Shown piece by piece: positions 31,893-39,818 of a stretch of 64,000 nt of DNA (position 1 is the first letter of the stretch; every line of letters starts with the position of its first letter). Origin of the DNA: Solirubrobacterales bacterium. Its GTDB lineage: Bacteria > Actinomycetota > Thermoleophilia > Solirubrobacterales > Solirubrobacteraceae. The position numbers and the translations under genes are program-made. The notes below the pieces were generated by a model. The model ran no database searches. It worked only from the letters and a program-made list of their open reading frames with translations, and was not told the origin of the DNA. The stretch spans positions 28,157-92,156 of the forward strand of contig QHBW01000032.1 of assembly GCA_003244205.1 (NCBI GenBank), written 5' to 3'.

Positions 31893-33068
31893 TCAGGCGC
31901 CCGTGAGCTCGTCGTAGAGCGCCTCGACGCCAGCGATCAGGGCGCCGGGGGCAAAGCGCGCGCGAACGTCGGCGGCGGCCGCCATCCCCATCCGCTCACG
32001 GGCGTCCTCGTCGCCGGCCAGCTCGGCGAGCGTCGCCGCGAGCGCGTCGGCGTCGCCTGGCGCCACCAGCCGGCCGGTGGCGCCGTCGCGGACGATCTCG
32101 CTTAGCCCGCCGTGGTTGGCTGCGACGACGCAGCAGCCCGCGGCGGCCGCCTCGAGCGCCGCGTTGGGCAACGGGTCCGCGCGCGTGGAGGGGACGACAA
32201 CCGCGTCGGCGGCGCCGAGCAGGGTGGAGACATCCTCGCGGTAGCCGAGCAGGCGCAGGCGATCACCGACGCCGAGCGCGACGCCCAGCGCGCGCAGCGC
32301 GCGCTCGCGACCCTCTTCCCCGGGCCAGGCGTCGCCGGCCACGAGCGCGATCGCGCCGATCTCGGCGAGCGGTGCTCGGGCGAGCGCTCGCGCGAGCAAC
32401 TCCTGGCCCTTCCATGAAGATATCCGCCCCAGCACGGCGCAGACGAAGCCCTCCGCCGGCAACCCGAGCGCGGCGCGCGCCGCCGCGCGCGGCGCACGGA
32501 CAATGTCGCGAGCCAGCCCGTCGTAGAGCAGGCGGGGCCGCCGGTCGGCGCCGAACTGCGCCCTTGTGGCCTGCGAAACGCAGGGCAGCGCCTGCGCGCC
32601 GGCGAGCAGCGCTCGGCGCCACAAGGGCCACGCGCGCGCCCAGCCCGCGTAGATCTCGCGCACATGCCAGACGTGGGGCAGTCGCGCGAGACGAGCGGCT
32701 GGTGCACCGCCGAGCACGACGGAGGTGTTGGAGTGCACGACGACGGCGCCACGCTCGCGCGCCAGTGCAGCGAGTGCGCGCGCGTCGCGCGCGGCGCGGG
32801 TGGCGATTCCAGCCAGGCCAAGAAAATGAAAATGACCGCTGCGCACCACGGAGAGCTCGCGCACCACGACCTCGGCGCCGGCGGCCTCGAGCCGATCGGC
32901 GAGCGTCCCGCGCTCGGGCAGGACGACAAGCGCGCGATAGCGCGAGAGCCCGCCGGCGATCAGGGCGAGCTGGCGGTCGGCGCCGTAGCCGCCCGCCGAG
33001 GAGTGCAGGTAGAGGACGAGAGGTAGTGGATCGGCGCCGGGCGGCGCGGTCGCCGCACGGGCGCTCAC
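31893..33068 (-). CDS. Glycosyltransferase family 4 protein
   Basis: 391 residues, GT-B fold. N-terminal acceptor domain with LYLHSSAGGYGADRQLALIAG and VVVHSNTSVVLG; C-terminal donor domain with AVLGRISSWKGQELLARAL, LRLLGYREDVSTLL, and the E-x7-E type region VVVPSTRADPLPNAALEAAA. Sugar and acceptor are unknown; an envelope polysaccharide role is plausible. The GTG start overlaps the stop of the binding-protein gene upstream on this strand (GTGA). Confidence 0.85.
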   Translation of the reverse strand: MSARAATAPPGADPLPLVLYLHSSAGGYGADRQLALIAGGLSRYRALVVLPERGTLADRLEAAGAEVVVRELSVVRSGHFHFLGLAGIATRAARDARALAALARERGAVVVHSNTSVVLGGAPAARLARLPHVWHVREIYAGWARAWPLWRRALLAGAQALPCVSQATRAQFGADRRPRLLYDGLARDIVRAPRAAARAALGLPAEGFVCAVLGRISSWKGQELLARALARAPLAEIGAIALVAGDAWPGEEGRERALRALGVALGVGDRLRLLGYREDVSTLLGAADAVVVPSTRADPLPNAALEAAAAGCCVVAANHGGLSEIVRDGATGRLVAPGDADALAATLAELAGDEDARERMGMAAAADVRARFAPGALIAGVEALYDELTGA

Positions 33069-33976
33069 GTAGCGCGCGAGCTGGTCTCGAGCTCGATCTC
33101 GACCGGCGACACCGGGGGCTCGGGCGCCAGCTCGGGGTGAAGCACCGCGGCGAGCAGCTCGAGGCCGTCGATCAGTCGCGGTCCCGGCCGGGAGAAGTAC
33201 GCGGACGCGTCGACCGCGACCAGCCTCCCGGCGCCCAGCGCGGCGAGGCGATCGGCCTGGGCGAGCGCCTCGAGCCGTGCGGTCTCGGCGTCATAGCCAC
33301 AGGGCATCGCGATCACCACCTCCGGCGCCATCGCGCCGATGTGCTCCCACTGTGTCTGCTGCGACGGTTCGCCGGGATTGCCGAGGACGTCGACGCCACC
33401 GGCATAGTCGATCAGCTGCGGTGTCCAGTGGCCCGCCGCATAGGGCGGATCGAACCACTCGAGCGCCGCCACCCGGGGGCGTTCGGCCCCGCGGACGGCG
33501 AGCCGGACGCCGTCGATGCGGCTCGCGGCCGAGCGGATCAGATTGACGGCGGCGTCGCGAGCTCCAGTGGCCTGGGCGAGCGTGCGAACGTCGCCGAGGA
33601 CCTCTCCGAGGGTGTGGGGATCGAGTGAGATCACCCGTGGCACCGGGTCCATCGTGTCCGCCACTTTGACGACGTCGTCGTAGCCCACAGCGCAAACCGA
33701 GCACAGCGCCTGGGTGACGATCAGGTCGGGCTCGAGCTCGCGCAGCTCCTCCTCGTCGAGCTCGTAGATCGCTTCTCCGGCGAGCGTGCGCTCGCGCACG
33801 GCGGCGTCGATCTCGGCCGCGCTGAGGCCGCTGGGCAGGACATCCGCGGTCACGGTGGCGAGCTCCTGCGCCTGAGGCGGATAATCGCATTCGTGCGTCA
33901 CGCCCACGATCTGCTCCTCGAGCCCCAGCGCGAAGAGCATCTCGGTGGCCGACGGGACAAGGCTTACGATCCGCAT
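33065..33976 (-). CDS. Cobalamin-binding (BtuF-like) protein, no signal peptide
   Basis: 303 residues of the class III periplasmic-binding fold: RIVSLVPSATEMLFALGLEEQIVGVTHECDYP (in part), PDLIVTQALCSVCAVGYDDV, and HIGAMAPEVVIAMPCGY. Matches the BtuF / cobalamin ABC transporter binding family, but the start MRIVSLVPS has no export signal and no permease or ATPase lies nearby. Cytoplasmic members of this kind occur in many actinobacteria and their role is unclear. ATG 33976 is chosen because the 7-residue upstream extension overlaps the divergent gene. Confidence 0.8.
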   Translation of the reverse strand: MRIVSLVPSATEMLFALGLEEQIVGVTHECDYPPQAQELATVTADVLPSGLSAAEIDAAVRERTLAGEAIYELDEEELRELEPDLIVTQALCSVCAVGYDDVVKVADTMDPVPRVISLDPHTLGEVLGDVRTLAQATGARDAAVNLIRSAASRIDGVRLAVRGAERPRVAALEWFDPPYAAGHWTPQLIDYAGGVDVLGNPGEPSQQTQWEHIGAMAPEVVIAMPCGYDAETARLEALAQADRLAALGAGRLVAVDASAYFSRPGPRLIDGLELLAAVLHPELAPEPPVSPVEIELETSSRAT

Positions 33977-33987
33977 GAGAGGACTGA

Positions 33988-34284
33988 ATGATGGCAACGC
34001 TGTTGAGCGATTCGGAAATCGAGCAGCGACTGGCGTCAGTGGGCGCTTGGCGCCGCGAGGGCGAGAGCATCGTCCGCGATCTCGAAGTGGCGGATTTCGC
34101 CACCGCGATCCGCTTCGTGGAGGCTGTTGCGGCCGAGGCCGAGCGCGTCAACCACCACCCCGACATCCTCGTCCACGGCTACAAGCTCGTGCGTCTGACG
34201 CTGAGCACGCACTCAGCCGGCGGCCTGACCGCCGGCGACTTCGATCTCGCGGCGAGCATCGAGGAGCTGATCGGCCAGCAGTGA
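33988..34284 (+). CDS. Pterin-4a-carbinolamine dehydratase
   Basis: 98 residues. The family signature EAERVNHHPDILVHGYKLVRLTLSTH (in part) and C-terminal GLTAGDFDLAASIEEL are clear; the His pair in NHHPD is catalytic. It dehydrates 4a-hydroxytetrahydropterin, but no aromatic amino-acid hydroxylase is visible here, so a moonlighting or pterin-cofactor role is possible. GAGAGG lies before two consecutive ATGs (33988, 33991); either could be used. Confidence 0.93.
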   Translation: MMATLLSDSEIEQRLASVGAWRREGESIVRDLEVADFATAIRFVEAVAAEAERVNHHPDILVHGYKLVRLTLSTHSAGGLTAGDFDLAASIEELIGQQ

Positions 34285-34390
34285 GCCGCCAGGCGGCGCT
34301 GGTACTCTCGGCCGGTCGCCCGATGAACGACGACGACTCCTCTCGAAGTAGCCGCGCGCGGCTGCTGGCCGCGCGCAGCGGGACGTCGCG

Positions 34391-35707
34391 ATGACCGCCC
34401 TCTCGTTGATCGCGGTCATCCTGCTCGTCCTGCTCAACGCGTTCTTCGTGATGGCGGAGTACTCGCTGGTTCGCTCGCGCCGTCCCACGCTCGAGGCGCT
34501 CGCAGAGGAGAACGCTCGGGGCGCCTACGGGGCGCTTGCGAAGCTCGACAACATGGGCGAGTACATCTCGGCCTGCCAGGTGGGGGTGACGCTCGCGTCG
34601 ATCGGCATCGGCGCGATCGGCGAGCCGGTGGTCGCGGGCCTGTTCAAGCCGGCGCTGGGTCCCGCGCTCGGTCACGCGGCCGCGGTGGCGATCTCTGTGA
34701 TCGTCGCCTACCTGATCATCACGAGTCTCCAGATCACGGTCGGAGAGCTTGTCCCGAAGATCTACGCGATCGACCGGGCGGAGGGCATCCTGCGCCGCGT
34801 CTCCGCTCCGCTGGGCGCCTTTCACCGCAGCGTACGGCCCTTTACGACCGTGCTGACAGCGGTCTCCAACGCGATCCTGCGATTGCTCGGCGTCGACCCG
34901 CGCATCGGCCAGCAGGAGGGGCACACGCCTGACGAGTTCCGCATGCTAATCGCCGAATCGCTGACCGGTGGTCAGATCGACCCCGGTGAGGCCACGATGC
35001 TCTCGGGAGTCTTCCATCTCCACGACCAGGAGGCGCGACAGGTGATGACGCCGTTCCCGGCAGTCGTCACCGTCGACATCGGTGATGACGTCGAGACCGC
35101 GCTGCGGCGCTGCGTGTCGTCGGGACACACGCGCCTCGTGGTCACCGAGGACGACAACCCCGACCGCATCCGCGGGGTCGTGCACGCCAACGCACTCGCG
35201 CGCCTGCTGATGGCTGAGGTAGGTAGCGAGTCGATCGAGCAGAGCGTCCGCGACGCCCACATCGTGCCCGAGACCAAGCCGCTGGACGACCTGCTCTCAG
35301 ACCTACAGCGCCAGCGCACTTCGCTCGCGGTGGTGGTTGACGAGTACGGGCGCACCGCCGGGGTGGTCACCGTCGAGGACATCATCGAGGAGGTCGTGGG
35401 GGAGATCGACGACGAGACCGACCCCAGGGCCGGATCCATTCGGCGCCTGGCCAATGGCGACTGGTTCGTGCGCGGGCACGTCGCCGTCACCGACCTCGAG
35501 GATCATGGGCTGGAGCTGCCGGTCGATACGGACGCCTACAACTCGGTTGGAGGGTTCGTGTTCGCCACCCTGGGGCGCCTGCCCAAACGTGGCGACACGG
35601 TCAACGCCGATGGCTACTCGATTCGCGTGGAGTCGGTGCGCGAGAACCGCGTGGAGGCAGTGCGTATCCGCGAGCGCAAGGCGCCGGAGCCGAGCGCGGC
35701 CGCGTAG
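34391..35707 (+). CDS. CNNM/CBS-domain membrane protein (hemolysin/CorC family)
   Basis: 438 residues. The CNNM membrane domain (residues 1-180) begins [25 protein letters not shown] and includes [17 protein letters not shown]; two CBS domains follow ([21 protein letters not shown] and [28 protein letters not shown] in part), then a CorC_HlyC C-terminal domain ([20 protein letters not shown]). Such proteins act in magnesium or sodium/magnesium exchange and respond to nucleotides via CBS; the older name hemolysin is misleading. The 106-base gap upstream holds only GC-rich palindromes. Confidence 0.9.
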   Translation: MTALSLIAVILLVLLNAFFVMAEYSLVRSRRPTLEALAEENARGAYGALAKLDNMGEYISACQVGVTLASIGIGAIGEPVVAGLFKPALGPALGHAAAVAISVIVAYLIITSLQITVGELVPKIYAIDRAEGILRRVSAPLGAFHRSVRPFTTVLTAVSNAILRLLGVDPRIGQQEGHTPDEFRMLIAESLTGGQIDPGEATMLSGVFHLHDQEARQVMTPFPAVVTVDIGDDVETALRRCVSSGHTRLVVTEDDNPDRIRGVVHANALARLLMAEVGSESIEQSVRDAHIVPETKPLDDLLSDLQRQRTSLAVVVDEYGRTAGVVTVEDIIEEVVGEIDDETDPRAGSIRRLANGDWFVRGHVAVTDLEDHGLELPVDTDAYNSVGGFVFATLGRLPKRGDTVNADGYSIRVESVRENRVEAVRIRERKAPEPSAAA

Positions 35708-35746
35708 GCGTTTTCGGCCTGGCGCTTGGGCGAGCAGCGCGGCTCG

Positions 35747-36958
35747 TCAGACGTCGCGCACGCGCAGCGCTCCGCGCTCGATCGAGAGCGAGCGGTGGCC
35801 CGCCAGCAGCTCGAGCAGTTCGGCGCCGACCAGCTCGCGCCGCCAACCGGTCAGCGTGCGTACGCTGGGCTCCGGAGCGCCGGATCGCGAGCACTGCGCG
35901 ATCGCCTGGAGATCCGCGCGGGTGGCCACCAGCTCATAGGCGATGGCGGCCTCGGCCACGCGGGCGCGCACGAGCGCCTCGCTCAGGGAGATCAGCGGCG
36001 CCAGCCCGGCGCTCGGCGGCGGGCGCTCGTCGTCTTCGCGGGCCAGCGGCGGCGCCGCCAGACCGCGGGCGATCGCTTCAAGCAGGGCATCTCCGCGCCT
36101 GCGCAGCGTGGGCGGATGAAGGCCGCGCGTCTGGCGCAGCTGGTCTGTGGTCGTGGGCTGGCGCGATGCGAGCTCGACCAGCTGCGCGTCGCCGAGGACG
36201 CTGCCCAGCGGCCTGTTCTCCGCAGCGGCGGTGCGCTCGCGCCAGGCGGCGAGCTCGCGCGCGACGGCGCGCTGGCGACCGTTGAGGCGCGCGACGCGCG
36301 GCAGGCGGCGGTAGGCAGTTTCGGGGTTGCGCTCGTCGCTGGAGTGCTCGAGCCGGCGACATTCTTCGCGGGCCCACTCCAGTCGCCCGGAGCCGTCGAG
36401 GCGCTCGTGCAGGGCATCGGCGAGGGCGATCAGGTGGACGACGTCGTCGCGCGCGTAGGCGAGCTGCTCCTCGTCGAGCGGGCGCGCGTCCCAACGAGTG
36501 AAGCTCGCTGAGCGGGCGGCTCTGCGATCGAGCAGCGCGCCCACCAGCGCGGTCAGCCCCAGCTGGGCGCCAAGTCCAGCGAACGCCGCTCCGACCTGCG
36601 TATCGAAGAGACAGCGCACACTCGTGCGCCACTCTCGCGAAAGGATCGCCACGTCCTGGCGTCCCGCGTGCATCACCACCTCGATCGAGGCATCCGCGAG
36701 CACCGCGGCGAGCGGTTGCGGGTCGGGCGCCGACGCAGCCATTGGGTCCAGTAGCTCGACGCGTACGCCGCTGACCGCGCTGGGGTCGGGAACAGCGATC
36801 TGTACGAGGCACAGCAGCGGCAGGTAACGCCCCTCGGAGACGAACTCCGTGTCGATCCCGAGGCGGCCGCCGGCACGCGCCAGATCCGCGAGCAACTCGA
36901 GGTCTGGGGCCAGCGCGGATCGGGATGCAGCGACGCTCACCAGCAGAGCTTGGCGCAT
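35747..36958 (-). CDS. rnd: Ribonuclease D
   Basis: 403 residues. 3'-5' exonuclease of the DEDDy type: Exo I DTEF (Asp36, Glu38), Exo II around VVMHAGRQDVAIL, Exo III YARDDVVHLIALADALHERL, followed by an HRDC domain (LARVARLNGRQRAVARELAAWRE and LPKR-like QTRGLHPPTL). It trims tRNA and other stable RNA 3' ends. It begins downstream of the unusual 0.5-kb structured region; an A/T-richer patch (36984-37006) reads TTGTTGTAAACGG on this strand and may hold its promoter. Confidence 0.88.
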   Translation of the reverse strand: MRQALLVSVAASRSALAPDLELLADLARAGGRLGIDTEFVSEGRYLPLLCLVQIAVPDPSAVSGVRVELLDPMAASAPDPQPLAAVLADASIEVVMHAGRQDVAILSREWRTSVRCLFDTQVGAAFAGLGAQLGLTALVGALLDRRAARSASFTRWDARPLDEEQLAYARDDVVHLIALADALHERLDGSGRLEWAREECRRLEHSSDERNPETAYRRLPRVARLNGRQRAVARELAAWRERTAAAENRPLGSVLGDAQLVELASRQPTTTDQLRQTRGLHPPTLRRRGDALLEAIARGLAAPPLAREDDERPPPSAGLAPLISLSEALVRARVAEAAIAYELVATRADLQAIAQCSRSGAPEPSVRTLTGWRRELVGAELLELLAGHRSLSIERGALRVRDV

Positions 36959-37036
36959 CGCGGCGCCGCAGGGCGAGCGCTGGCGCGTTACCGTTTACAA
37001 CAACCGCAGTGCCGCTCCGGCGTTGCGGGAGGAGAG

Positions 37037-37126
37037 ATGCCCCGTCGCGGGCCGCGCTCGGCGCGGTCCGCGCGAGGTAGCGAGCGTCCCGGGGAACGGG
37101 ACGGTCGCGCGCCTGGGAGGAGGTGA
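37037..37126 (+). CDS. Putative smORF 1 (29 residues) with strong ribosome-binding site
   Basis: ATG 37037 follows GGGAGGAG (37027-37034) and encodes 29 Arg/Gly-rich residues (starting MPRRGPRSARSARG) to TGA 37124-37126. The stop abuts the ATG of a second small frame. The last codons, ggg agg agg tga, form the ribosome-binding site of that frame. The composition is what random GC-rich sequence gives, so translation is unproven; support comes only from the repeated AGGAGG-ATG layout. Confidence 0.3.
   Translation: MPRRGPRSARSARGSERPGERDGRAPGRR
37085..37124 (+). repeat. Hairpin/Shine-Dalgarno module, copy A
   Basis: CGTCCCG-GGGAA-CGGGACG (37085-37103) followed by GTCGCG, then CTGGGAGGAGGTG (37113-37125). 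Nearly the same arrangement recurs 174 bases downstream. The stem in this copy is 7 bp. Confidence 0.75.
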
Positions 37127-37249
37127 ATGGTCGGCGACCCCCATCATTTCCGCGCAAGATCAACGGAAATGATGAGTTCCCGGACGGAGGACCGGGGAGC
37201 GACGGTCCGCCTGGCGTGTGCCGAGCCGCGGCGCGCGCCGAGTCCTTAA
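37127..37249 (+). CDS. Putative smORF 2 (40 residues)
   Basis: ATG 37127 is directly after AGGAGGTGA, a nine-base match to the 16S rRNA 3' end, although the core is closer (three bases) than ideal. It encodes 40 residues (MVGDPHHFRARSTEMMSS...) to TAA 37247-37249. Two bases after the stop a perfect 14-bp hairpin begins. The 11-bp hairpin 37142-37174 lies inside. No homologous family is recognised. Confidence 0.35.
   Translation: MVGDPHHFRARSTEMMSSRTEDRGATVRLACAEPRRAPSP
37142..37174. repeat. 11-bp perfect hairpin
   Basis: CATCATTTCCG (37142-37152) and CGGAAATGATG (37164-37174) are exact complements around an 11-base loop. It is the most A/T-rich stem in the region and lies between the two repeated modules. 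Confidence 0.75.
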
Positions 37250-37251
37250 CG

Positions 37252-37302
37252 ACGCGACCGTCCCGGGGGAACGGGACGGTCGCGTGCTTCTGGGAGGAGG
37301 TG
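37252..37302 (+). repeat. Hairpin/Shine-Dalgarno module, copy B
   Basis: ACGCGACCGTCCCG (37252-37265), loop GGGGAA, and its exact complement (37272-37285) make a 14-bp stem; GGGAGGAGGTG follows at 37292-37302. Copy A shares the CGTCCCGGGGAACGGGACGG core, the GTCGCG and the purine-rich tail. A TTG (37310) and ATG (37313) follow, but that frame runs antisense through the next gene. Confidence 0.75.
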
Positions 37303-37386
37303 CGGCTGCTTGATGCGTCGCGGGCGAAGTATCCGGAGCCATCCTCAATCTGAACTTAAGATTTCTCGCCGCTCCCCTGGGCCCCG

Positions 37387-37448
37387 GGCAGCGTCGCAGC
37401 ATCGGCTGCGGCCCTCTGGCAGCGTCGCAGCAGCGGCTCGCGGCCCCC
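37387..37448. repeat. 31-bp imperfect tandem duplication
   Basis: GGCAGCGTCGCAGCA begins at 37387 and again at 37418; each copy continues with CGGCT(G)CGGCCC. The pair ends just before the stop of the dehydrogenase gene (37452 on the minus strand) and could form part of its 3' end or terminator. Confidence 0.7.
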
Positions 37449-37451
37449 GGG

Positions 37452-38378
37452 TCACTCCTCGTAGTCGTACAGCCCCCGGCCGGACTTGCGGCCCAACGCG
37501 CCCTCGGCGACCAGCGCGCGAATGCGCTCGGGTACGTCGGCATCGATCTCCTCGCCGATCGCACCCGCGACGTCGAGGCCGACCAGATCCAGCAACGCCA
37601 GCGGTCCCATCGGATGGCCCGCGCCGAGGCACATACAGGTGTCGATGTCTGCCGGCGCCATCCCGGTGCTCTCCAGCAGCCGGACGGCATCGAACAGGTA
37701 GGGGAAGAGCAACCGGTTCACGACGAACCCCGAGATGTCGGGCACCTCGACGGCGGTCTTGCCGAGCGTTTCAGAGAGCGAACGTGCGCGGGCGCGCGTT
37801 CGCTCGCTGGCCGCGGCTGGGAACGCCAGCTCGATCAGCTCCATCCGCGGAACCGGATTGAAGACGTGCAGGCCGACGAAGCGGTCCGGCCGTCCGCTCG
37901 CCAGCGCGAGCTGCTCGATTGACAGCGAGGAGGTCGTCGTGGCGAGGATGCCGGTCGCGCTCAGGTGGCCGCCGAGCGCTGCCAGCAGCTGACCCTTGTG
38001 GTCCGGGTCCTCGGCGATCGCCTCGACCGCGAAGGTCGCCGCGGCGAGGTCATCGAGCGTGCCCGTGATCTGCACGCGATCGGCAGCCCAGCCGTGTCCG
38101 GCACGTTCACATCCCTTCGTGATCTGCTGTGTCGCGCGCGCGGCCGAGTCCTCCGAGCGCGCCCACAGGATCACCTCGAGATGCGGTGCCGCCGTCACGG
38201 CCAGGCCGCAGGCGATCGCCCCGGCGCCGGCGATTCCCAGCCGCTCGCTGCCAACGCCCGTGGTCGCCTCGTCTGCAGCAGGCGCGCCTGCCGCGACGGC
38301 GGAGGGTCCCTTCGGTGACTTTGGCTGACTGGCCAATCGGTCGCTAGAGTGTTGGATACCGACGCATGGCGCGCACAT
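37452..38378 (-). CDS. 3-hydroxyacyl-CoA (3-hydroxybutyryl-CoA) dehydrogenase
   Basis: The family core is complete: NAD-binding GIAGAGAIACGLAVTAAPH, AVEAIAEDPDHKGQLLAALG, TTTSSLSIEQLA, catalytic His in GLHVFNPVPRMELIEL, and the C-terminal SGFVVNRLLFPYLFDAVRLLE with GHPMGPLALLDLVGLDV. It oxidises 3-hydroxyacyl-CoA in beta-oxidation. The start is uncertain: the Rossmann strand begins far into the frame; ATG 38378 (308 residues) and TTG 38336 are candidates, and the TTG falls in a palindrome that may be an operator. It is divergent to the thiolase gene. Confidence 0.85.
   Translation of the reverse strand: MCAPCVGIQHSSDRLASQPKSPKGPSAVAAGAPAADEATTGVGSERLGIAGAGAIACGLAVTAAPHLEVILWARSEDSAARATQQITKGCERAGHGWAADRVQITGTLDDLAAATFAVEAIAEDPDHKGQLLAALGGHLSATGILATTTSSLSIEQLALASGRPDRFVGLHVFNPVPRMELIELAFPAAASERTRARARSLSETLGKTAVEVPDISGFVVNRLLFPYLFDAVRLLESTGMAPADIDTCMCLGAGHPMGPLALLDLVGLDVAGAIGEEIDADVPERIRALVAEGALGRKSGRGLYDYEE
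38321..38350 (+). promoter_or_regulatory. Thiolase promoter with TetR-type operator
   Basis: TTGGCT (38321-38326) and TAGAGT (38345-38350) are 18 bases apart, a housekeeping-type -35/-10 pair. The spacer holds GACTGGCCAATC (38327-38338), palindromic except for one position pair, and nearly identical to GACTGACCAGTC upstream of the acyl-CoA dehydrogenase at 48789. A repressor bound here would cover the promoter. Confidence 0.55.
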
Positions 38379-38434
38379 CCTGCCGGACGGCGTCGCGCCA
38401 CCACGTCTTCCCAGCAACCGGAGGGCAAGAAACC

Positions 38435-39607
38435 ATGTCCCAGCTGCAAGGCCGCGAGGTCGTCATCGTCGAAGCGGTGCGCACGCCCATCGGGCGCGGC
38501 CATCTCGAAAAGGGCTACTACAAGCAGACCCATCCCAGCACCCTCCTCGGTAAGACCTACACCGAGGTCGTCGAGCGCACGGGCATCGATGCTCATCAGG
38601 TTGAGGACGTGATCACGGGCTGCGTGCAGCAGTTCGGCGTCCAGGGCTTCAACGTCGGGCGCAACGCGTGGCTGGAGGCCGGTCTCCCAGTTGAGACACC
38701 CGCCACGACGATTGATCGTCAGTGCGGATCGGCTCAGCAGGCGGTCAACTTCGCCGCCGCGCTGATCGCCTCGGGCGTGCACGACTGCGTCATTGGCTCG
38801 GGCGTCGAGCACATGGGCAAGCTGCCCTTCGCGGCCGGTATGAAGACCCAGGAGGAGTTCGGGATGGCCTTCACCCCCGAGCTCTACGAGCGCTATCAGC
38901 TGGTCCCGCAGGGACTGTCGGCCGAGATGATCGCCGACAAGTGGGAGATCCCGCGCTCCGAGCTCGACGAGCTCGCTGTGCGCTCCCACCGCCTCGCCGC
39001 CCAGGCCACCGAGGAAGGACGCTTCGAGCGTGAGATCGTGCCGTTCCCCGTCAACGGCAACACCTACGTCTCAGATCAGGGGATCCGGCCTGACACCAAC
39101 CTCGAGACGCTCTCCCAGCTCAAGCCGGCCTTCAAGGAGGACGGCAAGATCACGGCGGGCAACTCCTCGCAGATCTCCGACGGCGCAGCGGCCGTGCTGT
39201 TGATGGCCGCAGACAAGGCCAAGGAGCTCGGCCTCACAGCTCGGGCCAGGATCGTCGATCAGACCACCGTCGGTGTCGATCCGGTGATCATGCTCACCGG
39301 GCCGATCCCGGCCACCAAGAAGCTGCTCGAGCGCAACAAGATGGCGATCGGCGACATCGACCTGATCGAGATCAACGAGGCATTCGCGCCCGTGATCGCC
39401 GCCTGGCGCCGCGAGCTCGACCCCGACATGGATCGCGTCAACGTCAACGGCGGGGCGATGGCCCTCGGTCACCCGCTCGGCTCGACGGGCGCCCGGCTGA
39501 TCACCACGCTGCTGCACGAGCTCGAGCGCTCCGACCAGGAGGTCGGCCTCGTGACGATGTGCTGCGGCGGTGGGCTCGGGACGGGCACGCTGATCCAGCG
39601 CTTGTAG
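38435..39607 (+). CDS. Acetyl-CoA C-acyltransferase (thiolase)
   Basis: 390 residues. Nucleophile Cys in TTIDRQCGSAQQAVNFAAA, the second motif GVEHMGKLPFAAG, and the C-terminal NVNGGAMALGHPLGSTGARL with catalytic His and MCCGGGLGTG with the acid/base Cys. It cleaves 3-ketoacyl-CoA in beta-oxidation. ATG 38435 is preceded by GGAGGG; the longer in-frame extension has no ribosome-binding site. It pairs divergently with the 3-hydroxyacyl-CoA dehydrogenase gene. Confidence 0.93.
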   Translation: MSQLQGREVVIVEAVRTPIGRGHLEKGYYKQTHPSTLLGKTYTEVVERTGIDAHQVEDVITGCVQQFGVQGFNVGRNAWLEAGLPVETPATTIDRQCGSAQQAVNFAAALIASGVHDCVIGSGVEHMGKLPFAAGMKTQEEFGMAFTPELYERYQLVPQGLSAEMIADKWEIPRSELDELAVRSHRLAAQATEEGRFEREIVPFPVNGNTYVSDQGIRPDTNLETLSQLKPAFKEDGKITAGNSSQISDGAAAVLLMAADKAKELGLTARARIVDQTTVGVDPVIMLTGPIPATKKLLERNKMAIGDIDLIEINEAFAPVIAAWRRELDPDMDRVNVNGGAMALGHPLGSTGARLITTLLHELERSDQEVGLVTMCCGGGLGTGTLIQRL

Positions 39608-39616
39608 GCAGAGCGC

Positions 39617-39655
39617 GACCCCGGTGCCCGGCCCCGAGGGCGGGGCGCCGGGGTC
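39617..39655 (+). terminator. Terminator-like stem after the thiolase gene
   Basis: GACCCCGGTGCC (39617-39628) pairs with GGCGCCGGGGTC (39644-39655) with one G-T pair, a 12-bp stem about ten bases after the stop. No T tract follows. Confidence 0.5.
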
Positions 39656-39718
39656 GTCAGCGAGGGCGGGCGCCGGGGTCGTCAGTGACGGCGGCGCCGG
39701 GATCGTGAGCGGTCAACG
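39645..39718. repeat. Three imperfect 24-25-bp tandem repeats
   Basis: GCGCCGGGGTCGTCAG starts at 39645 and 39670; a variant GCGCCGGGATCGTGAG starts at 39694. They fill much of the 211-base gap between the thiolase gene and xseB; the remainder of this gap shows nothing recognisable. Confidence 0.7.
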
Positions 39719-39818
39719 GCGATGTGTCGCCTTGGGCGTCCGGCCCCCGGACGCCAGGGGTCACAGTTCGAGCGAGCGCCGGGGCGGGCGGCCGGGCAGC
39801 GCGGCGGCCCGCGCCACG

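Larger units (their letters stand above)
36959..37451. other. 493-base structured intergenic region
   Basis: No recognised protein gene. Contents in order: A/T-rich patch (36984-37006), a GGAGG-ATG leader at 37027-37039, duplicated hairpin-plus-ribosome-binding-site modules (37085-37124 and 37252-37302), an 11-bp perfect hairpin (37142-37174), an A/T-rich segment with CTTAAG (near 37357), and a 31-base tandem duplication (37387-37448). It lies 5' of rnd and 3' of the hydroxyacyl-CoA dehydrogenase gene on the minus strand, but the ribosome-binding-site-like motifs point to the plus strand. Confidence 0.8.

Noticed and set aside
34285..34390. GC palindromes (CCGCGCGCGG etc.) before the CNNM/CBS gene
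   Set aside because: Simple CG alternation, expected by chance in this composition; no clear terminator or operator.
37310..37861. Plus-strand frame after the third ribosome-binding-site-like motif
   Set aside because: It runs antisense through the hydroxyacyl-CoA dehydrogenase gene and is Arg/Pro shadow sequence; only the leader motif was retained as an observation.
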